From contig NC_052139.2 in the NCBI RefSeq assembly GCF_016086655.4, forward strand, positions 1,612,001 to 1,676,000: a DNA stretch of 64,000 bases, given 5' to 3'. The stretch comes from Lepeophtheirus salmonis (lineage: Eukaryota > Arthropoda > Copepoda > Siphonostomatoida > Caligidae). Numbering within the stretch: the first letter of the stretch is position 1; every line of letters begins with the position of its first letter. Under the pieces are notes generated by a model. It had not been told where the DNA came from. It did no database searches and saw nothing but the letters and a program-made list of their open reading frames with translations. Below are positions 10,861 to 22,260 of this stretch, one piece after another. A program made the position numbers and the translations under genes.

Positions 10861-13800
10861 TTTATTTATTTTTATTTATGAATAAGTTATTTTTATTACA
10901 CTATTTTTCAATTAATAATATGTTTGTTTTTTTATATTCACATATGTACGAATAAAGATATGGTTTTCTTTATAAATGTATACATACTATACTTAAACAA
11001 ATTCTTTCTCGTTTAGGATAAAATATTTTTTTATTCATTGTTTGATAAGCAAATGATAATATTATATTAAACGAAATTGTAAAAGATGGGATTTTACGTT
11101 TTTGTTTTTATATATATCTTCCTTTTCAATGTATTGTATATTTTCTTTATACAGTAATGTGCAGAGGATTAAAACCATATTCTTTAAACTAAGATAATTT
11201 TTCATGTATATTTAAATTTTCATTCTTTATTTGTATTTTTTTAAAGGTAAGATTGGAATGAAGAGGCAAACAAATAGATGTACACAGTTGAATAAATATA
11301 GAAGCATAAATCAACTTTGTTATGATATCCTTATTTTTCAAAAGAGAATGTTAAGTATATAGATGTATGTTGTTTCTCATTGTAAGTCTCTATTACTCCA
11401 AGAAGTTTTCCATAGCTCTCTATACATATATAAAATATAGGAAATAGAAAAAAAAATATGAGGAACAAAAGGAATAACTTAACCCAATTCATCATGTAAC
11501 TGTTCAAATACTATAATTTTATTCAAATATCCACGTATATTTTTCCCTACCAAAACTGAATTGACCCTCTTTTTTTCATTATGGGACAATAAATATTTGA
11601 TATTTCAATTACTCAAAAAAATTATAATCAGTATGTTATAGAAAAATGAATAAAATTCATGGTTGAATTAGACTCAGAACAAATAAAGTCCAAGATCTTA
11701 ACTTAAGGTCTGAGCGATACATAATAAATCAGTAATTCTGCAGAAAAATAATAGATCGACGTAGCTTTATAGACAACGCACACATGAGAAGATATACTAT
11801 TGAACTTAATACACGTAGGTTCGCGTCTTGATGGTTGGTATATGGACTTAAAAAACAATTCCAAGGTCACATGGAGTAATCATTATACTATCTTGTTTAC
11901 TTATACTTAATCAGTACAACTACATCAGACCAATGTAAGTACCTTTTCCCAAAGTGGGTGATACTGCCCCCTAGGATCGGCAATTCAAGAGGGGGCGATT
12001 GGGAAATGGTAGCATAAAAAAACGGTGATTTCATATACCTGCATAAAACAAACAAATTGAGCTACAAAATTTAAAATAGGTGACTATTAAGTAGTATCAT
12101 TGAATATTTTCCGGTTAATAGGAGGAAAATACGTTTTATTGAGATTGCACAAATGTACTACATGAAATCACGAAATATTTTAAATAGTTGGTTTATGCAC
12201 AAAGGATGACTGAACCAGAATGTCAAACAAATAAATGACTGACTAATCTTTTTTTTTTATTAGAACATTAGCATTAGTTAATAGTCCAGGTTTTGTTACA
12301 CACCCTGTAGTATACTAAAAGTAAATTAGGAATTAAAATTGAAGTAAAAGTGAAGAATGTATAAAAATTAGAAAATACAAAAGGTTTTATACATTAAACC
12401 AGGGCTTTAGAGACCCAAGAAAAGTAACGGAGGGTTAGATAATGAACAAATTAATAGTTGGAAGTAAATGGTTGTGTTTTTTTGTAGCACTACATTCCAT
12501 GCTGCAAAAATACAATATGACAATACATCTATTGCATTTAAAATTAAAAAGACACACAATTATGTCACTTTCTATAAATATTTGGCATACACTAATTGTA
12601 CGAATGAAAGAATTCACCCAGTAAAATTTACTTTTAACCATGTATATAGGTTGGTTTAATAAAGGAATATTTGTTGTTGAACGAACTCAGAAATAAAGGG
12701 AGTAAGTATATAGATATTTATTATGAAACATTGCAAAAATTTTGCATCATTATTGACAATAACATTGATTTGAATGTTTAAAATGCCAAGTCAACAAATG
12801 CAAATAATATGTAAGTAATCATTACAGTCTTTATGAAGCACTGATCGTTCACATAAAATAAATTGAAATTCAATAAAAGACAATTTATATATTTTTTACT
12901 ATTTTGAAATTTGGCTCTTCCCCAGCAAATTTAATAAAACGCAGAGCATTGATTGATATACTAAAATATATCAGGAGAAGAAAAAAATAATAATATACGT
13001 ACTTAAGATGACTTTTCAATTTTGTTTATCTTATTTAAATAATATTTTTATTAGATTAAATGCAGTAAAACAAAATCAACTCCACAAAAGTAAATTTCAT
13101 GTAATACGACGTAACTGACAAAAAATATTTTATCTGACTTTATAAGCAATTAGGATTAGATTTATTACTGATAAGTTTTTAGTCTGATACTAGCAGTACA
13201 AAGTGACATAACTGCGGTTTGTTTCAAAATCTAAAGAGTGAAATTTATGTAGTTACTGCTATTTTGGAAAAATTGAATGAACATAAACCCAGATAATAAA
13301 AAAGTTTCTGCAAAATGCTATATGTTTCTTCTCACGTATAGACCCAGATGACATTTACAACGCAAAAATATCTGATTTGGCGTTTCACCAGAAATAATGA
13401 CTATTTTGAATTTTCCTGTCAGCCACAAGGCTGTTGACTTGCATGTTTAGTTTCAATTTTCATACAAACAGAAAGTAATGATTATCTTTCAATCAAAATT
13501 TTTTAGTTTTGATTATGTATATTGAAATATGTTTATCTTTATATGAAAAACAACCAACAAAAGTTGAAACATCCCAGATTGCATTCAAAAAATCCTAATT
13601 CACTACCAAATACATTTTAGTTTCCAAAAAAAAATAAATGCGTAAATAAGAACAGACTATTGAGTAAATTGAGTACGTTCCAGAGTCATTTTTTCTTTTT
13701 CTTATTATTCATAAAAGTATATTAAGCCCATTATTCTAATGCTGAATAATTTGTTGACCTAGTGTACTTTTTCCATTTCCACAAAGGCTAGGACTTTTAG

Positions 13801-15163
13801 GCTTCGTTGAACACAGTATATAGATACTTATGAACAATTGTAAAAATGGTTTTACACAAAAATCCTGTTATTTTAATATAAAAGCCTTGCTTGAAATTTG
13901 AGTACCCATGTAGCTTTCAAAAGAATAGGGCATGATGGCTTAATGAGTATGTTTGGGATTGTTTTTTAGGGAGATTAATCTTTGCATAGTAAAATCTACT
14001 ACAATATTTGTGTCCCCAGCACAATAAGACTAGTTTTTTTGTAAAACACATATTTTCATAGTAAAACCAATTAATATATATAGTTATATAATATCTAAAT
14101 TTAAAGACTGGAACCATAAAAAAGTAAATATATTAATATCATAAGAAAAAAAAAATTATAGATAAATTTTCAGAAAAGTTTTTAAAAGTAAATATACTTA
14201 AAACAAATTAGAAACAAAGGCTTCAAGTTTATCTACTAAACTTTACATACCTATAGCAGGTTAATAAAAGTATGATTAACCTTCCCATGATGGAGCATAA
14301 TAATCTTCAACTGACATCAGCACAATAAATTATATAAGCATTTATGATAACGGATGCTCTCTTGACTCTATAATTATATTATAATCCCATAAGTTAAACA
14401 TCCAATAAAAATATATATTCTAAGATTGATTATAAATTGATATTCTTATTTATTTCTTCCTTTCATAAAGTACATTCTAATGTGAACATCAATCAAAATG
14501 GGTATTAAATAAATAACATCTATTTATACATATATATGAATGCATTACTTCTTATATTTAGTTTATAAGATTTTTTTTTTATGATAAATAAATCAGTAAA
14601 AAAATAAGTCATGATTTATAGGTTTTCATAAAAAAAAATTTATTTTTATTTGGTTGGATCAATTGTATATGGCAAATATTGAAGAGGAATAAATACACTC
14701 GAATTTTGATTTAAAATATATATGAAGCAGCATATGGAATATATTATGAACTTTTGACTTAATATAAGGTTCTTATACTTTTAAATTATGTCAGTATACA
14801 AAATTCCAAATGAAAAATGTTAGATTACATCAAAGAATCATTAAACTATCAATACTTTATCAATCAAATAAAAATTTGACCTTCCTTTAAAATCATAGTG
14901 ATCTTTGTTGGTCATCTTAGAAAATACACAGTATTAGTGTTTTATACAGCACGTAAACATTAAGGTCACACTGAAATTATAAATCCATGTCAGAATCAGC
15001 AAAACCTAATTTTGGTACTGCAATTAGATAAGTGGAACAAAAATACAAAATTTTAACAAACTTAGTTAATGCTTACCTCTAGCACAATTGCAATTTGTAA
15101 ACATAACTGAAGTAAAATAAAAATTAAAAATTTTCAAAGAAAAATAAAATTTAACAAATTACA
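10861..15163. other. Long AT-rich spacer
   Basis: No supportable gene in 4.3 kb. Frames at 12435..12659 on both strands and 13917..14117 are AT-composition artefacts. An AAAG/GTAAGA string at 11246/11247 is a weak look-alike of the splice site at 44023. An ACACCCTGTA mariner-end-like word lies at 12300-12309. The GC-rich hairpin near 11945 is listed separately. Confidence 0.5.
11945..12010. repeat. GC-rich inverted-repeat patch, possibly a hAT-type element end
   Basis: TTTCCCAAAGTGGGTGATAC and CTGCCCCCTAGG are followed by GAGGGGGCGATTGGGAAA: the C-rich and G-rich blocks are roughly complementary, and TTTCCCAA pairs with TTGGGAAA. CCCCC/GGGGG patches of this kind are known from ends of hAT-type non-autonomous elements. 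That family assignment is a guess. Confidence 0.35.
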
Positions 15164-15406
15164 TTAAATTCCAAATATTAAACTTTTTAGGAATAGGACA
15201 TATTTTTCTTTACCGCCCCTCGAGCCCACCCCCTCTGGATGTACCTGAGTTAAGAAATTTAGTATAAACATCACCACCAGAGATTTAATCAGAGAAGTTG
15301 ATTTTTGTAAAATCCCCCTAAAAACATCTTTTGTAAAATTATCCTCTAGATCGTTAATGTAAACGTCAAAATGAGTGGGTCCTACTATTCTGGAATAAGT
15401 ACACAA
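15164..15406 (-). pseudogene. LINE-type reverse transcriptase fragment
   Basis: The minus-strand frame opens with IVGPTHFDVYINDLEDNFTK, which matches the G-P-x-L-F-x-x-Y-I-N-D-L block preceding the catalytic Y-A-D-D motif of non-LTR retrotransposon reverse transcriptases. A decayed, frameshifted stretch follows where YADD would be (SLVVMFILNFLTQVHPEGVG, with the SPEGL-like piece still visible). Only about 80 codons survive, with no endonuclease or zinc-finger part. Domain type is clear by motif; the family is not assigned. A mariner-type end at 15413..15466 abuts it. Confidence 0.55.
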
Positions 15407-15412
15407 TATATA

Positions 15413-15466
15413 TGTAGGGAAAAATCCGGAAAACTGATGCTCTGGATTTTGTTGTTACACCCTGTA
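15413..15466. repeat. Solo mariner-type terminal sequence
   Basis: AGGGAAAAATCCGGAAAACT followed by TTGTTACACCCTGTA matches the right end of the mariner relic at 41278..41316 (AGGAAAAAGCCGGGAATCTG then TTATTACACCCTGTA). The shared outermost word ACACCCTGTA recurs at 12300 as well. No transposase of that family is adjacent here. Confidence 0.45.
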
Positions 15467-16049
15467 CATAAAGAGGACAATTTTCAAGATGTTCCTTCCA
15501 AAAATTTACAATATTATTAATAAATCAACTCTCTTACACCGGAAAACATGACACAAAAACATAGTGTTACACAAAAAACAATATAACGGCCTATTTATGT
15601 ATATATATCAGATACTTAATAATGTTGTATCCCTCTAAAATACTTGAGTATGTATAAGCTACTCAATTTTATTAATATGTTGGATAAATGTGAATACTCT
15701 TGCAATGAGATTACAACAACAAGATACACCGAGACTACAAAGACTATCAAACATACATATAAAATAAGCCTTTTCACCCGCAGTACATATGAATGTAGTA
15801 CTCGTATGTACTTTATAAGCCCACTCTTGTACTTTTTTCTTTTTGGGAAATAGATATAAAATGGATTCTCTGTATATCAACATATTTAATATTTATAATA
15901 TGCTGTATTCATATATGTTAGTATGGATGTACAGAGTTTGTAAGGAAAATGCGTACTCGAAAAGTACCTTTAAATAAATACAAATATTTCTATTTTTTTA
16001 TAACATAATGAAGTTATTTTAAAACTTTGTTACTCGATATGAAAAACCT
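15467..16049. other. AT-rich spacer
   Basis: Overlapping frames on both strands at 15644..15883 show no motif; no gene seen. Confidence 0.4.
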
Positions 16050-16950
16050 TACATCAGTTGATTATAAACTCTTTGGACATGTTGTCCAACACCATTGATC
16101 CTGTCAGTGAGTCACATTTGAGTGGGGAGTTTCTGTTTGTCTCCCTCTTCATGGCATCCTACACAGAAAAGTCCTGCAAATTTAAATCTAGCGAAAATGA
16201 AGGCCCCATGTCATTAGACCAAAAAACTTGACATATTAGTGGCACATAACTTTTACTATTTGGTTGATTTGTGTAACATTGCACCATCCATTGCCAATCC
16301 TCAATTTTGTCTGGGTAGTTTGCCTTCAACCAGTGCAAGAAGGTGTACATGATTATATTTTAGTTGGTGTCATTGCCTATTTTTTCCCGGGGTAGAATGT
16401 TATATTTTGACAACAACTGCCATACTTTCAGGTACCATTATATGTGGTGGATGTTTGGGTTGTCACACAGCTGGAACTTATTCTTTTGCTTTTGCATACC
16501 GGAGTTCATTGTCCCTGTTCTACACTTGATCCACTTTGAAATCTGGTTTTGAGTTAATTTTCAAAATGGAAATAATGTTCTTGATCCATGTGAGGACTTT
16601 TTTTTGTACCTTTCAAGCCTTAAAAGATTATGTCAGAAAATGGTGTCCCTCTAGGTACACGTAGTGGTTCTCTCAGCTGCATATAACTTGTTTTTTGGTG
16701 GTTTTCGGGGGGTCTTCCTTGACCCTTTTCTCCAGACTGGCCAGTAACTTAGTATCCCTCTTCAAATTGTATCCACCACTTCCTGTTTTCCTTAAGAGGT
16801 ATGTTCTATTATATTTCAACTCTGCAATCTTGTAAACGAGGCTGCTGGAACACTTTACAATGTCTGTTATCTTTTCCACAGTCATTAATGAGTCAATTAG
16901 ATCCTCTGAGTTTTTGCTTCATCCTCACTCATGATGAGTAACACGTGTAA
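16050..16950 (-). pseudogene. mariner transposase pseudogene spanning N- to C-terminus
   Basis: The most extensive transposase in the window. From 16890 down: the helix-turn-helix (TVEKITDIVKCSSSLVYKIA), RKTGSGGYNLKRDTKLLASL, and EKRVKEDPPK. A decayed middle follows, with remnants of the catalytic core. At 16350..16159 comes LHWLKANYPDKIEDWQW, the position of the W-x-Q-Q-D-G-A second-aspartate motif (here WQWMVQ, aspartate lost), then FWSNDMGPSFSLDLNLQDFS, the W-P-x-x-S-P-D-L-N-P-x-D-F segment with the proline and tryptophan changed. The end near 16070-16130 keeps an NMSKEFIIN-like piece. Stops and frameshifts are frequent. An outer end CAACCCTGTA lies at 17071-17080. Length (about 900 bp) approaches a normal coding length of about 1,050 bp. 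Confidence 0.75.
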
Positions 16951-18582
16951 TATATACCATTGGTTTTTATGCACCAAAGACTAACGACGGAATTAAAAAA
17001 ATTATAATCGTAAAAGTTCATGATAATATGGAGAACACAACAGTTGATTACATGTCCACGGTTTGCATACCAACCCTGTATGGTTATACTCCCTGAAACA
17101 ATATATACATATGAATGAACGGAGATAGAGCTATATGAGGTCTTATCTCATTTAATTAAAAAAGAAAAATGTATGAATTACGTTGTATTGTTCTTAAATT
17201 AAACATACTAAAACATACTTATTTTTTAATGTACAATAGGAAAAAAATGAAGTTCAAAGAGAATAAAAAAAATTCTCTCTATGTTCTTATTTGTGTTGAG
17301 CCAGTCATTAAAACCATTTTCTTTGTTGACTTTGTACAAGACAATATTTATATATTTGCATAAAAATAACTTCTTTTATTTAATAAAAAAGTTTTGGGTG
17401 ACACGATTTTTGGTTTTACTACTAATTGATTTCATATAAAGCTATTTCAACTATCTTTCTCTATCTGTTTGACATTTTTATGAAAGATAAATATCCTATT
17501 TTTTATAATCTCCTAATAACTAAGCACAAATTTATTATTCACTAATTGTATTATTAACACAACGATTCAGTAATTATTCATTGTATCTCATATCCTTTCT
17601 AACTTGTACTAAACTATGGTTGATAAATGAACTTTTTGTTGTGAACTAAGTATAAAAAGCAAAAAACGGTTTTAATTACATTTAAGCGATAATAATAATT
17701 ACACCATTTCCATTTCGTATGAATTTTTGAAATATTCCATCCATTTGTCATTCATAAATATTTACCAAAATGCTTAAGATACTTGTAAATGCATGAAACA
17801 CTGAGAAAAAATAAATTATTATTTAAAAATAATCTTAACAACGTGAGCTTGTTTTTTAACGAGATATAATTTGTTATTCTTATAGTAAAAATATTAAATG
17901 TTTGATATGGATAACTTCAATCAAATAAGTACCTCTCCGTTTTGATATGATTACATGTATTATATAAAATAATATTTAGAATATTACCTTTTTTAGCTAC
18001 CGTTGTATACTTCTGTCCTCACATTCAAAAAATGAAAATCAAAGAAATTAAAAGGAATAACAAATTAACCATTTTTAAGTAAAACAGTTAATTAAGTTTA
18101 CTAAACTTCCATTAAAAATGGCACAATATAACAAATAAATCCTAAAATAGGCATTATCAAATTAAATAATATAATATGATATATTGTTTATAAGCATACT
18201 GAAAAGTTTTAGGGATTAAATGTGGATTTTAATGAATAATTAGCATTTTTATAAATATCGGAGCATATAATATCATACATCATTAACAGATTGTTAATAT
18301 TAAGTAATGCAAGTGTAACAAATCTGATGGCAAAAACTTGTGACAATTTTTTAAGAAGAATAACTAAAGTCTTGACGTAGAATTTTACCTACACTCAGCG
18401 TTGTTTTATAGGTAAATTTGCACATCTGTCAGAGTACGTTTCTGTTATATAAAATGGTATGTTTATTTATTTATTTTTAAACGATAATGACTTTTGTGCT
18501 CCTTAAAATTTAAAGTAAGCCTGCATTTTCTGTAGAAAATAAACAATTTAATTGAAATAATTTCTCCGTTAACTGTTGAAGT
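16951..18582. other. AT-rich spacer, including the 5' end of the mariner relic
   Basis: The first ~130 bases are the untranslated flank of the mariner pseudogene. The rest has no gene; the frame at 17169..17363 is K/I/F-rich without motif. Confidence 0.45.
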
Positions 18583-18660
18583 TTGATGATTATAATATGG
18601 CTAGATCTTAAAAATCAATAGGCTATTGGTCCATTAAAAATTTAACACATATCATAACGT
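18583..18660 (+). repeat. Dispersed repeat shared with 55553..55625
   Basis: GATTATAATATGGCTAGATC, AAAAATCAATAGGCTATTGG and TCCATTAAAAATTTAACACA here correspond block by block to GATTATAATAATGTGGAGCT, AAAAATCAATAGCCAATTGG and TCAGTTTTAAATTTACACA at 55570-55625. Same orientation; nature unknown. Confidence 0.45.
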
Positions 18661-19610
18661 TCATTAGATTCTGAGGGAATAGTACATTCACTCAACACCT
18701 GACAAAACAAGAATAAAAGTGTATTTAAATATATAGTTTGCATAACGCTGTACTTTGCTACGAAATTGCATTTGTAAATTACAAAATCTTAATAATATAT
18801 ATAAGCTTTGTCTATCGTGAGGGTTGGTATTTTTTGTATTGCTGTGAAAATGGATATCCTTGATCAAAATTGACGTCAATACATATATATATTGATAAAA
18901 TATCCTTGGATATAAAAATAAAAGAGATAAAGAATGAGTGAATACTCTATGAAGTTTGGATGTCAGCCCTAAAAAAGAAGGAGGGAAAATAAAGCCCCTC
19001 AAATTTCTTTTGAAAGAAATGGCGTGGAAATAACTCATTAATAGCCTGGTGCCCTCCTCCTTCTTCTAATGCAACAACAAAATATACACATAGAAATAGA
19101 ATGAATGTTAATTGTTCGTCCTTTTTACTCCTAATCTATTTCTCTGCCTCTAGCAAGAACACACATACAATAAGTATACCTATATATATATAGGTAAGGC
19201 AAACATGTATATAAGTATAAAATACAATCTCGTTCATTATGTGTATGTCACGCCATCATCAATACCATTATATAAAAGCCAAGTAAGCAAGCAAGCAAAA
19301 ACTCTTCCTTTTTATTCCTTTCCTTTTATAAAACTTATGCTATATACCTATGTAGTTTTTGTATCAAAGAATAAGTTAAACTAAATAAGCGCATTATATT
19401 GTGATAAATTAATGATTAATTATGGTTCCCACACATTTACTTCCTTTTTTATTTGTATTCTTCTTCTTTTTCCTTGTAAATTGAGCCTGAGTTGCTTTTT
19501 ATGTACAATCAGTGATGTATACAATATATCTTGCGGGTATGTAAAAAGAAAAGAGGTCATATATGAAGGTGGTAATCCTAGTAAATCTAAGATTATTTTG
19601 CGAGTTCAGT
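18661..19610. other. Spacer; longest open frame judged spurious
   Basis: A 116-codon ATG-started minus-strand frame (18688..19038) has no recognisable motif and AT-driven composition. A perfect TGACGTCA lies at 18871-18878, a (TA)n tract near 19182-19192, and a TATATAAAAG word at about 19269 that could be a TATA box but is expected by chance here. Confidence 0.4.
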
Positions 19611-19930
19611 AGCTTAGCTGCCATTACTTTGTATTAGGTCAGCTTAGATGACATGTGTTCCATAATATGAGCTTGGCAAATGTGGCCATACTTATACATC
19701 ATCTTAGCTGCCATTAGATTAGTTTAGTTGTGATGACGTGTCATAAGATCAGCTTAACTGTTGCGACTTTTTCTTGGATAAGCTTAGCTGATATTACGTT
19801 TTATTAAACCAGCTTAGGTGGCAAGGCTTTTTCTCGGATCAGCTTAGCTGAAATGACGTTACATTAAAACAGCTTATTTGTGATGACGTATCATTAGCTC
19901 AGCTTAGCTGTCATTACCTTTCATTAGATC
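19611..19930. repeat. Minisatellite, 30-bp period, about 10.7 units
   Basis: Eleven units begin AGCTTAGCTG or a close variant at 19611, 19641, 19670, 19701, 19721, 19751, 19781, 19811, 19841, 19871 and 19901. Most are exactly 30 bases; units 2-4 carry small indels. Units 6 and 8 share a CTTTTTCT-GGAT- tail and units 7 and 9 share an A-ACGTT--ATTAAA-C tail, so the array also shows a 60-bp higher-order period. The last unit runs straight into the downstream part of an AGCTTAGCTG-core element. Confidence 0.85.
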
Positions 19931-20230
19931 ACCTACAAGTAGCTGTGATGTGGCGTAAGGAAATAAACAAGGGCATAGTAAAGAAATACTCTCATGTCGT
20001 CTTCAATTCTACTCAGAGTCTTACAAGGACTTTCACTTATAACTCCCGAAAAAGCTCTCCTTGTTACTCTGCGTTTTTCAATAGCAAACGCAATGATCAT
20101 TGCTTTATACAAAGATGGCCTCTCCTCAAGAATTAAACAATAATGATAACAGTTTTTGGAAAGAAAAAAACAACATTTCCTTATTGCCAAATAGAAACAG
20201 TTATCTCATTTAAATAACATATTTTACACA
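19931..20230 (-). repeat. Dispersed MITE-like repeat, AGCTTAGCTG-core family, copy 5 (right part)
   Basis: Continues directly from the minisatellite: AAGTAGCTGTGATGTGGCGT, AAGGAAATAAACA, a TTCAATTCTACTCAGAGTCT block (inverted ACTC-GAGTAGAATTGA of copies 1 and 33400), and a GATAACAGTTTTTGGA block as at 21560. The overlapping frames at 19933..20190 and 19945..20136 are incidental. Confidence 0.55.
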
Positions 20231-20262
20231 TCTCTAAACAGAGATTCAATTTATACTAATTT

Positions 20263-20965
20263 CTGGTATGTAAAAAATGCAACCAATGTTGAACGTTCTC
20301 ATTTTGACAATTTGAAACATGTTTGAGAGGAGAGCAGCATTGCTGATTGCTGTCATGGTGTTTTATTAGATTATGTCAGGGAAACTATGGTAAAAACACA
20401 TCAAAAACAAAGAGTTTATGATGCAATCTCAAACTTTAAAATTTGTTCATATATATAATTATATGAATTAATAGGAGTGGCCAGTAATGTATAAAATATG
20501 TACTGCTTAAGCGCGTCCATAGGGGGTGGAGTGGAGGGGATTTAGCCCCTCCCCAAATGAGTTTTTGCTTTTTATAAGATAATTTAATATTTGAAATTGA
20601 ATTTGTGAAACTTTTTTTGCAAAAAATTAAATTTTTTGTCAATACCTTACAGATAAGTTATTTTTTTTTGCAAAAAGATTATTTTCTTGTTAAAAGCTGT
20701 GGATTACAAAAATTATTTTCAAAAAATTTAATCTTAGAATTTTATTTCCAAAAAATTTTAGAAATGAAATTTGTTTCGAACAAATTCAATTTTTTGGCTA
20801 AATGTCTTAATTTTTGAAATTTTTTGAAAATTGAAGCAGTATCATTAAATCATATATTAAATCTTTTAACTATTAAATAAACATGACAGCAGTTTTGCAA
20901 AATATGAAACATTATTCCGATAGACAACTACAAAAACCACTGCTTTTTCTAGGGCATATTTTTTA
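20263..20965 (-). repeat. Dispersed MITE-like repeat, copy 6, apparently split by another insertion
   Basis: The left end CTGGTATGTAAAAAATGCAA and the GACAATTTGAAACATGTTTG and AGCAGCATTGCTG blocks (20263-20400) match the family start. The matching right end GGGCATATTTTTTATACC lies at 20952-20969. The different repeat at 20505..20832 sits between, so this is best read as a nested insertion. Confidence 0.4.
20505..20832. repeat. GC-hairpin plus AT-palindrome tandem repeat
   Basis: Starts with a G/C-rich patch (GGGGTGGAGTGGAGGGGATT then AGCCCCTCCCC near 20522-20553). About 230 bases of degenerate tandem units built around an imperfect palindrome of TTTTTTGCAAAAAAT type follow, at 20605, 20660, 20720, 20745 and 20790. 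A relative of the GC-rich patch is at 22195..22235. It probably inserted into the MITE-like copy that flanks it. Confidence 0.45.
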
Positions 20966-21284
20966 TACCTCTACTGATTCGTCATAACATGATATGTCGG
21001 GAGGAAACATAAAAAAGAGAGTAAGACATAAGCCCAATTTATTTTTCTACGTCATAAAATCTCCCAATGTAAGGTATCCCTTTGTTACTTTTAACCCACC
21101 ATCTATTTTAAATTTCAAGTTTTTTTTGTTTCTGATCGTTTTTCATTAAATTTTATGAGTTGACTATTGTAATACACAAAGCAGCTGAATGTACGTTTTA
21201 TAAACTCAAAAACTATCAACACCCGGCATGATTTTCTCCATTGTGTAAATGGCATTTGATCAGCCAGTATGTGGAAATAATAAA

Positions 21285-21655
21285 AACCATAAAGAATGTT
21301 TTAAACATCACAATTAGAAAAATGTTTTGTAGAAAAGCAGCTTAGCTGTCATACTATTTTTTTATCATCAGCTGCGAGTATCAGAGAGAGTAAGGACATA
21401 AACACAAATCCCACTCCGAATATAGTAAGAATATGTTGTCTGAATTTACTCGGATGAGGCTCTAAGCTAACCCTCATTGATTACCTTCTGTGTTTATGGG
21501 CAGACACACTGGTTATTACTTTATACTTAGATTTTTCCTGCCAAGAGTTAAATAATAATGATAACAGCTTAAGAAATAATAAACTTTGTTTATTAGCTAT
21601 TAGCTGTCATGGACATATTTCATATACCTCTATACATTAAATACAGTACCGTGTA
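21285..21655 (-). repeat. Dispersed MITE-like repeat, AGCTTAGCTG-core family, copy 7
   Basis: Contains GCAGCTTAGCTGTCATACTA, ATCAGCTGCGAGTA, AACACAAATCCCACTCCGAA, a GATAACAGCTTAAGAAATAA block and the right end GGACATATTTCATATACC at about 21634. This is the best-preserved right half of the family in the window. Confidence 0.6.
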
Positions 21656-21806
21656 TAGACTATACAAAACCCTAAACATATGTACACGTGGTGTAATAAT
21701 ATCCACATAACTTCTTGTACATAGACAGATAAATATATAATAGATATTGAAGCACTACATTTCAAATATTTATGACACTATAAAAAATATTTTTTTTTCC
21801 ACATAG

Positions 21807-22080
21807 ATAGGTACATATACAATGTATCTATGAACACTTAAATTGTAACACGTTGTTCTTCAACATGGTGCAAGGTATCCAGGTTGCCAACAGGTAAGTA
21901 TGGAGTTGTAAATTTTATGTATTTACTTTACTAATAAAATTGTAGCTGGCAATCTGAGCAATGTTTTAATTTATAATTTACAAAACTGTTTTATCAAAAT
22001 TTGTCTAATTTGATTGTATCTCTTTTTGTTACATTTAATCTCAGGTGTGTCTGCAAGACCCGTGTCTAAATTTGCCTAAA
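21807..22080 (+). other. Candidate spliced transcript with a 151-bp intron
   Basis: A very good 5' splice site (CCAACAG/GTAAGTATG, exon ending 21893) is paired with a pyrimidine-rich acceptor (TTTAATCTCAG, intron ending 22044) 151 bases downstream, with branch-point-like CTAAT words between. Upstream, ATG at 21865 in a good context (AACATGG) opens a frame that crosses the junction and stops after 17 codons (MVQGIQVANRCVCKTRV). An acceptor-like TTTTTCCACATAG ends at 21806, but the frame from it has an early stop. The arrangement could be a non-coding or 5' UTR exon pair, a microprotein, or chance. Confidence 0.25.
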
Positions 22081-22179
22081 TGACTTCTTTTTTTTTGAAA
22101 AGTAATCGTTTTCCAAAAATATCCTTTATTTTTCCATTTGCCGTTGTCCTCAGAAAGTCATACCTTTGGAATGATAAAG

Positions 22180-22260
22180 ACAAAAACTATTGGATATGGG
22201 GGAAGGGCTTTAGCTCCTTCATCCCCATCTCATGAGAATGTCTCTGAATCTCCTTTTTAT
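22180..22260. repeat. GC-rich repeat related to 20520..20555
   Basis: GGGGGAAGGGCTTTAGCTCC parallels GGAGGGGATTTAGCCCCTCC at 20533, as an imperfect GC hairpin. The 65-codon frame over it (22138..22335) is not supported as a gene. A mariner-end-like word TACAGGGTGG follows at 22565. Confidence 0.35.

Noticed and set aside
11241..11252. AAAG/GTAAGA as a second recursive splice site
   Set aside because: The acceptor ends in AAAG with a weak tract; C/TAG is expected.
18688..19038. 116-codon ATG-started minus-strand frame, one of the longest in the window
   Set aside because: No motif, AT-driven composition, no splice context; a frame of this length is plausible by chance in 64 kb on six frames.
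19269..19278. TATATAAAAG as a TATA box followed by AAGC repeats
   Set aside because: TATA-like words are expected frequently at this base composition and no transcript or exon follows.
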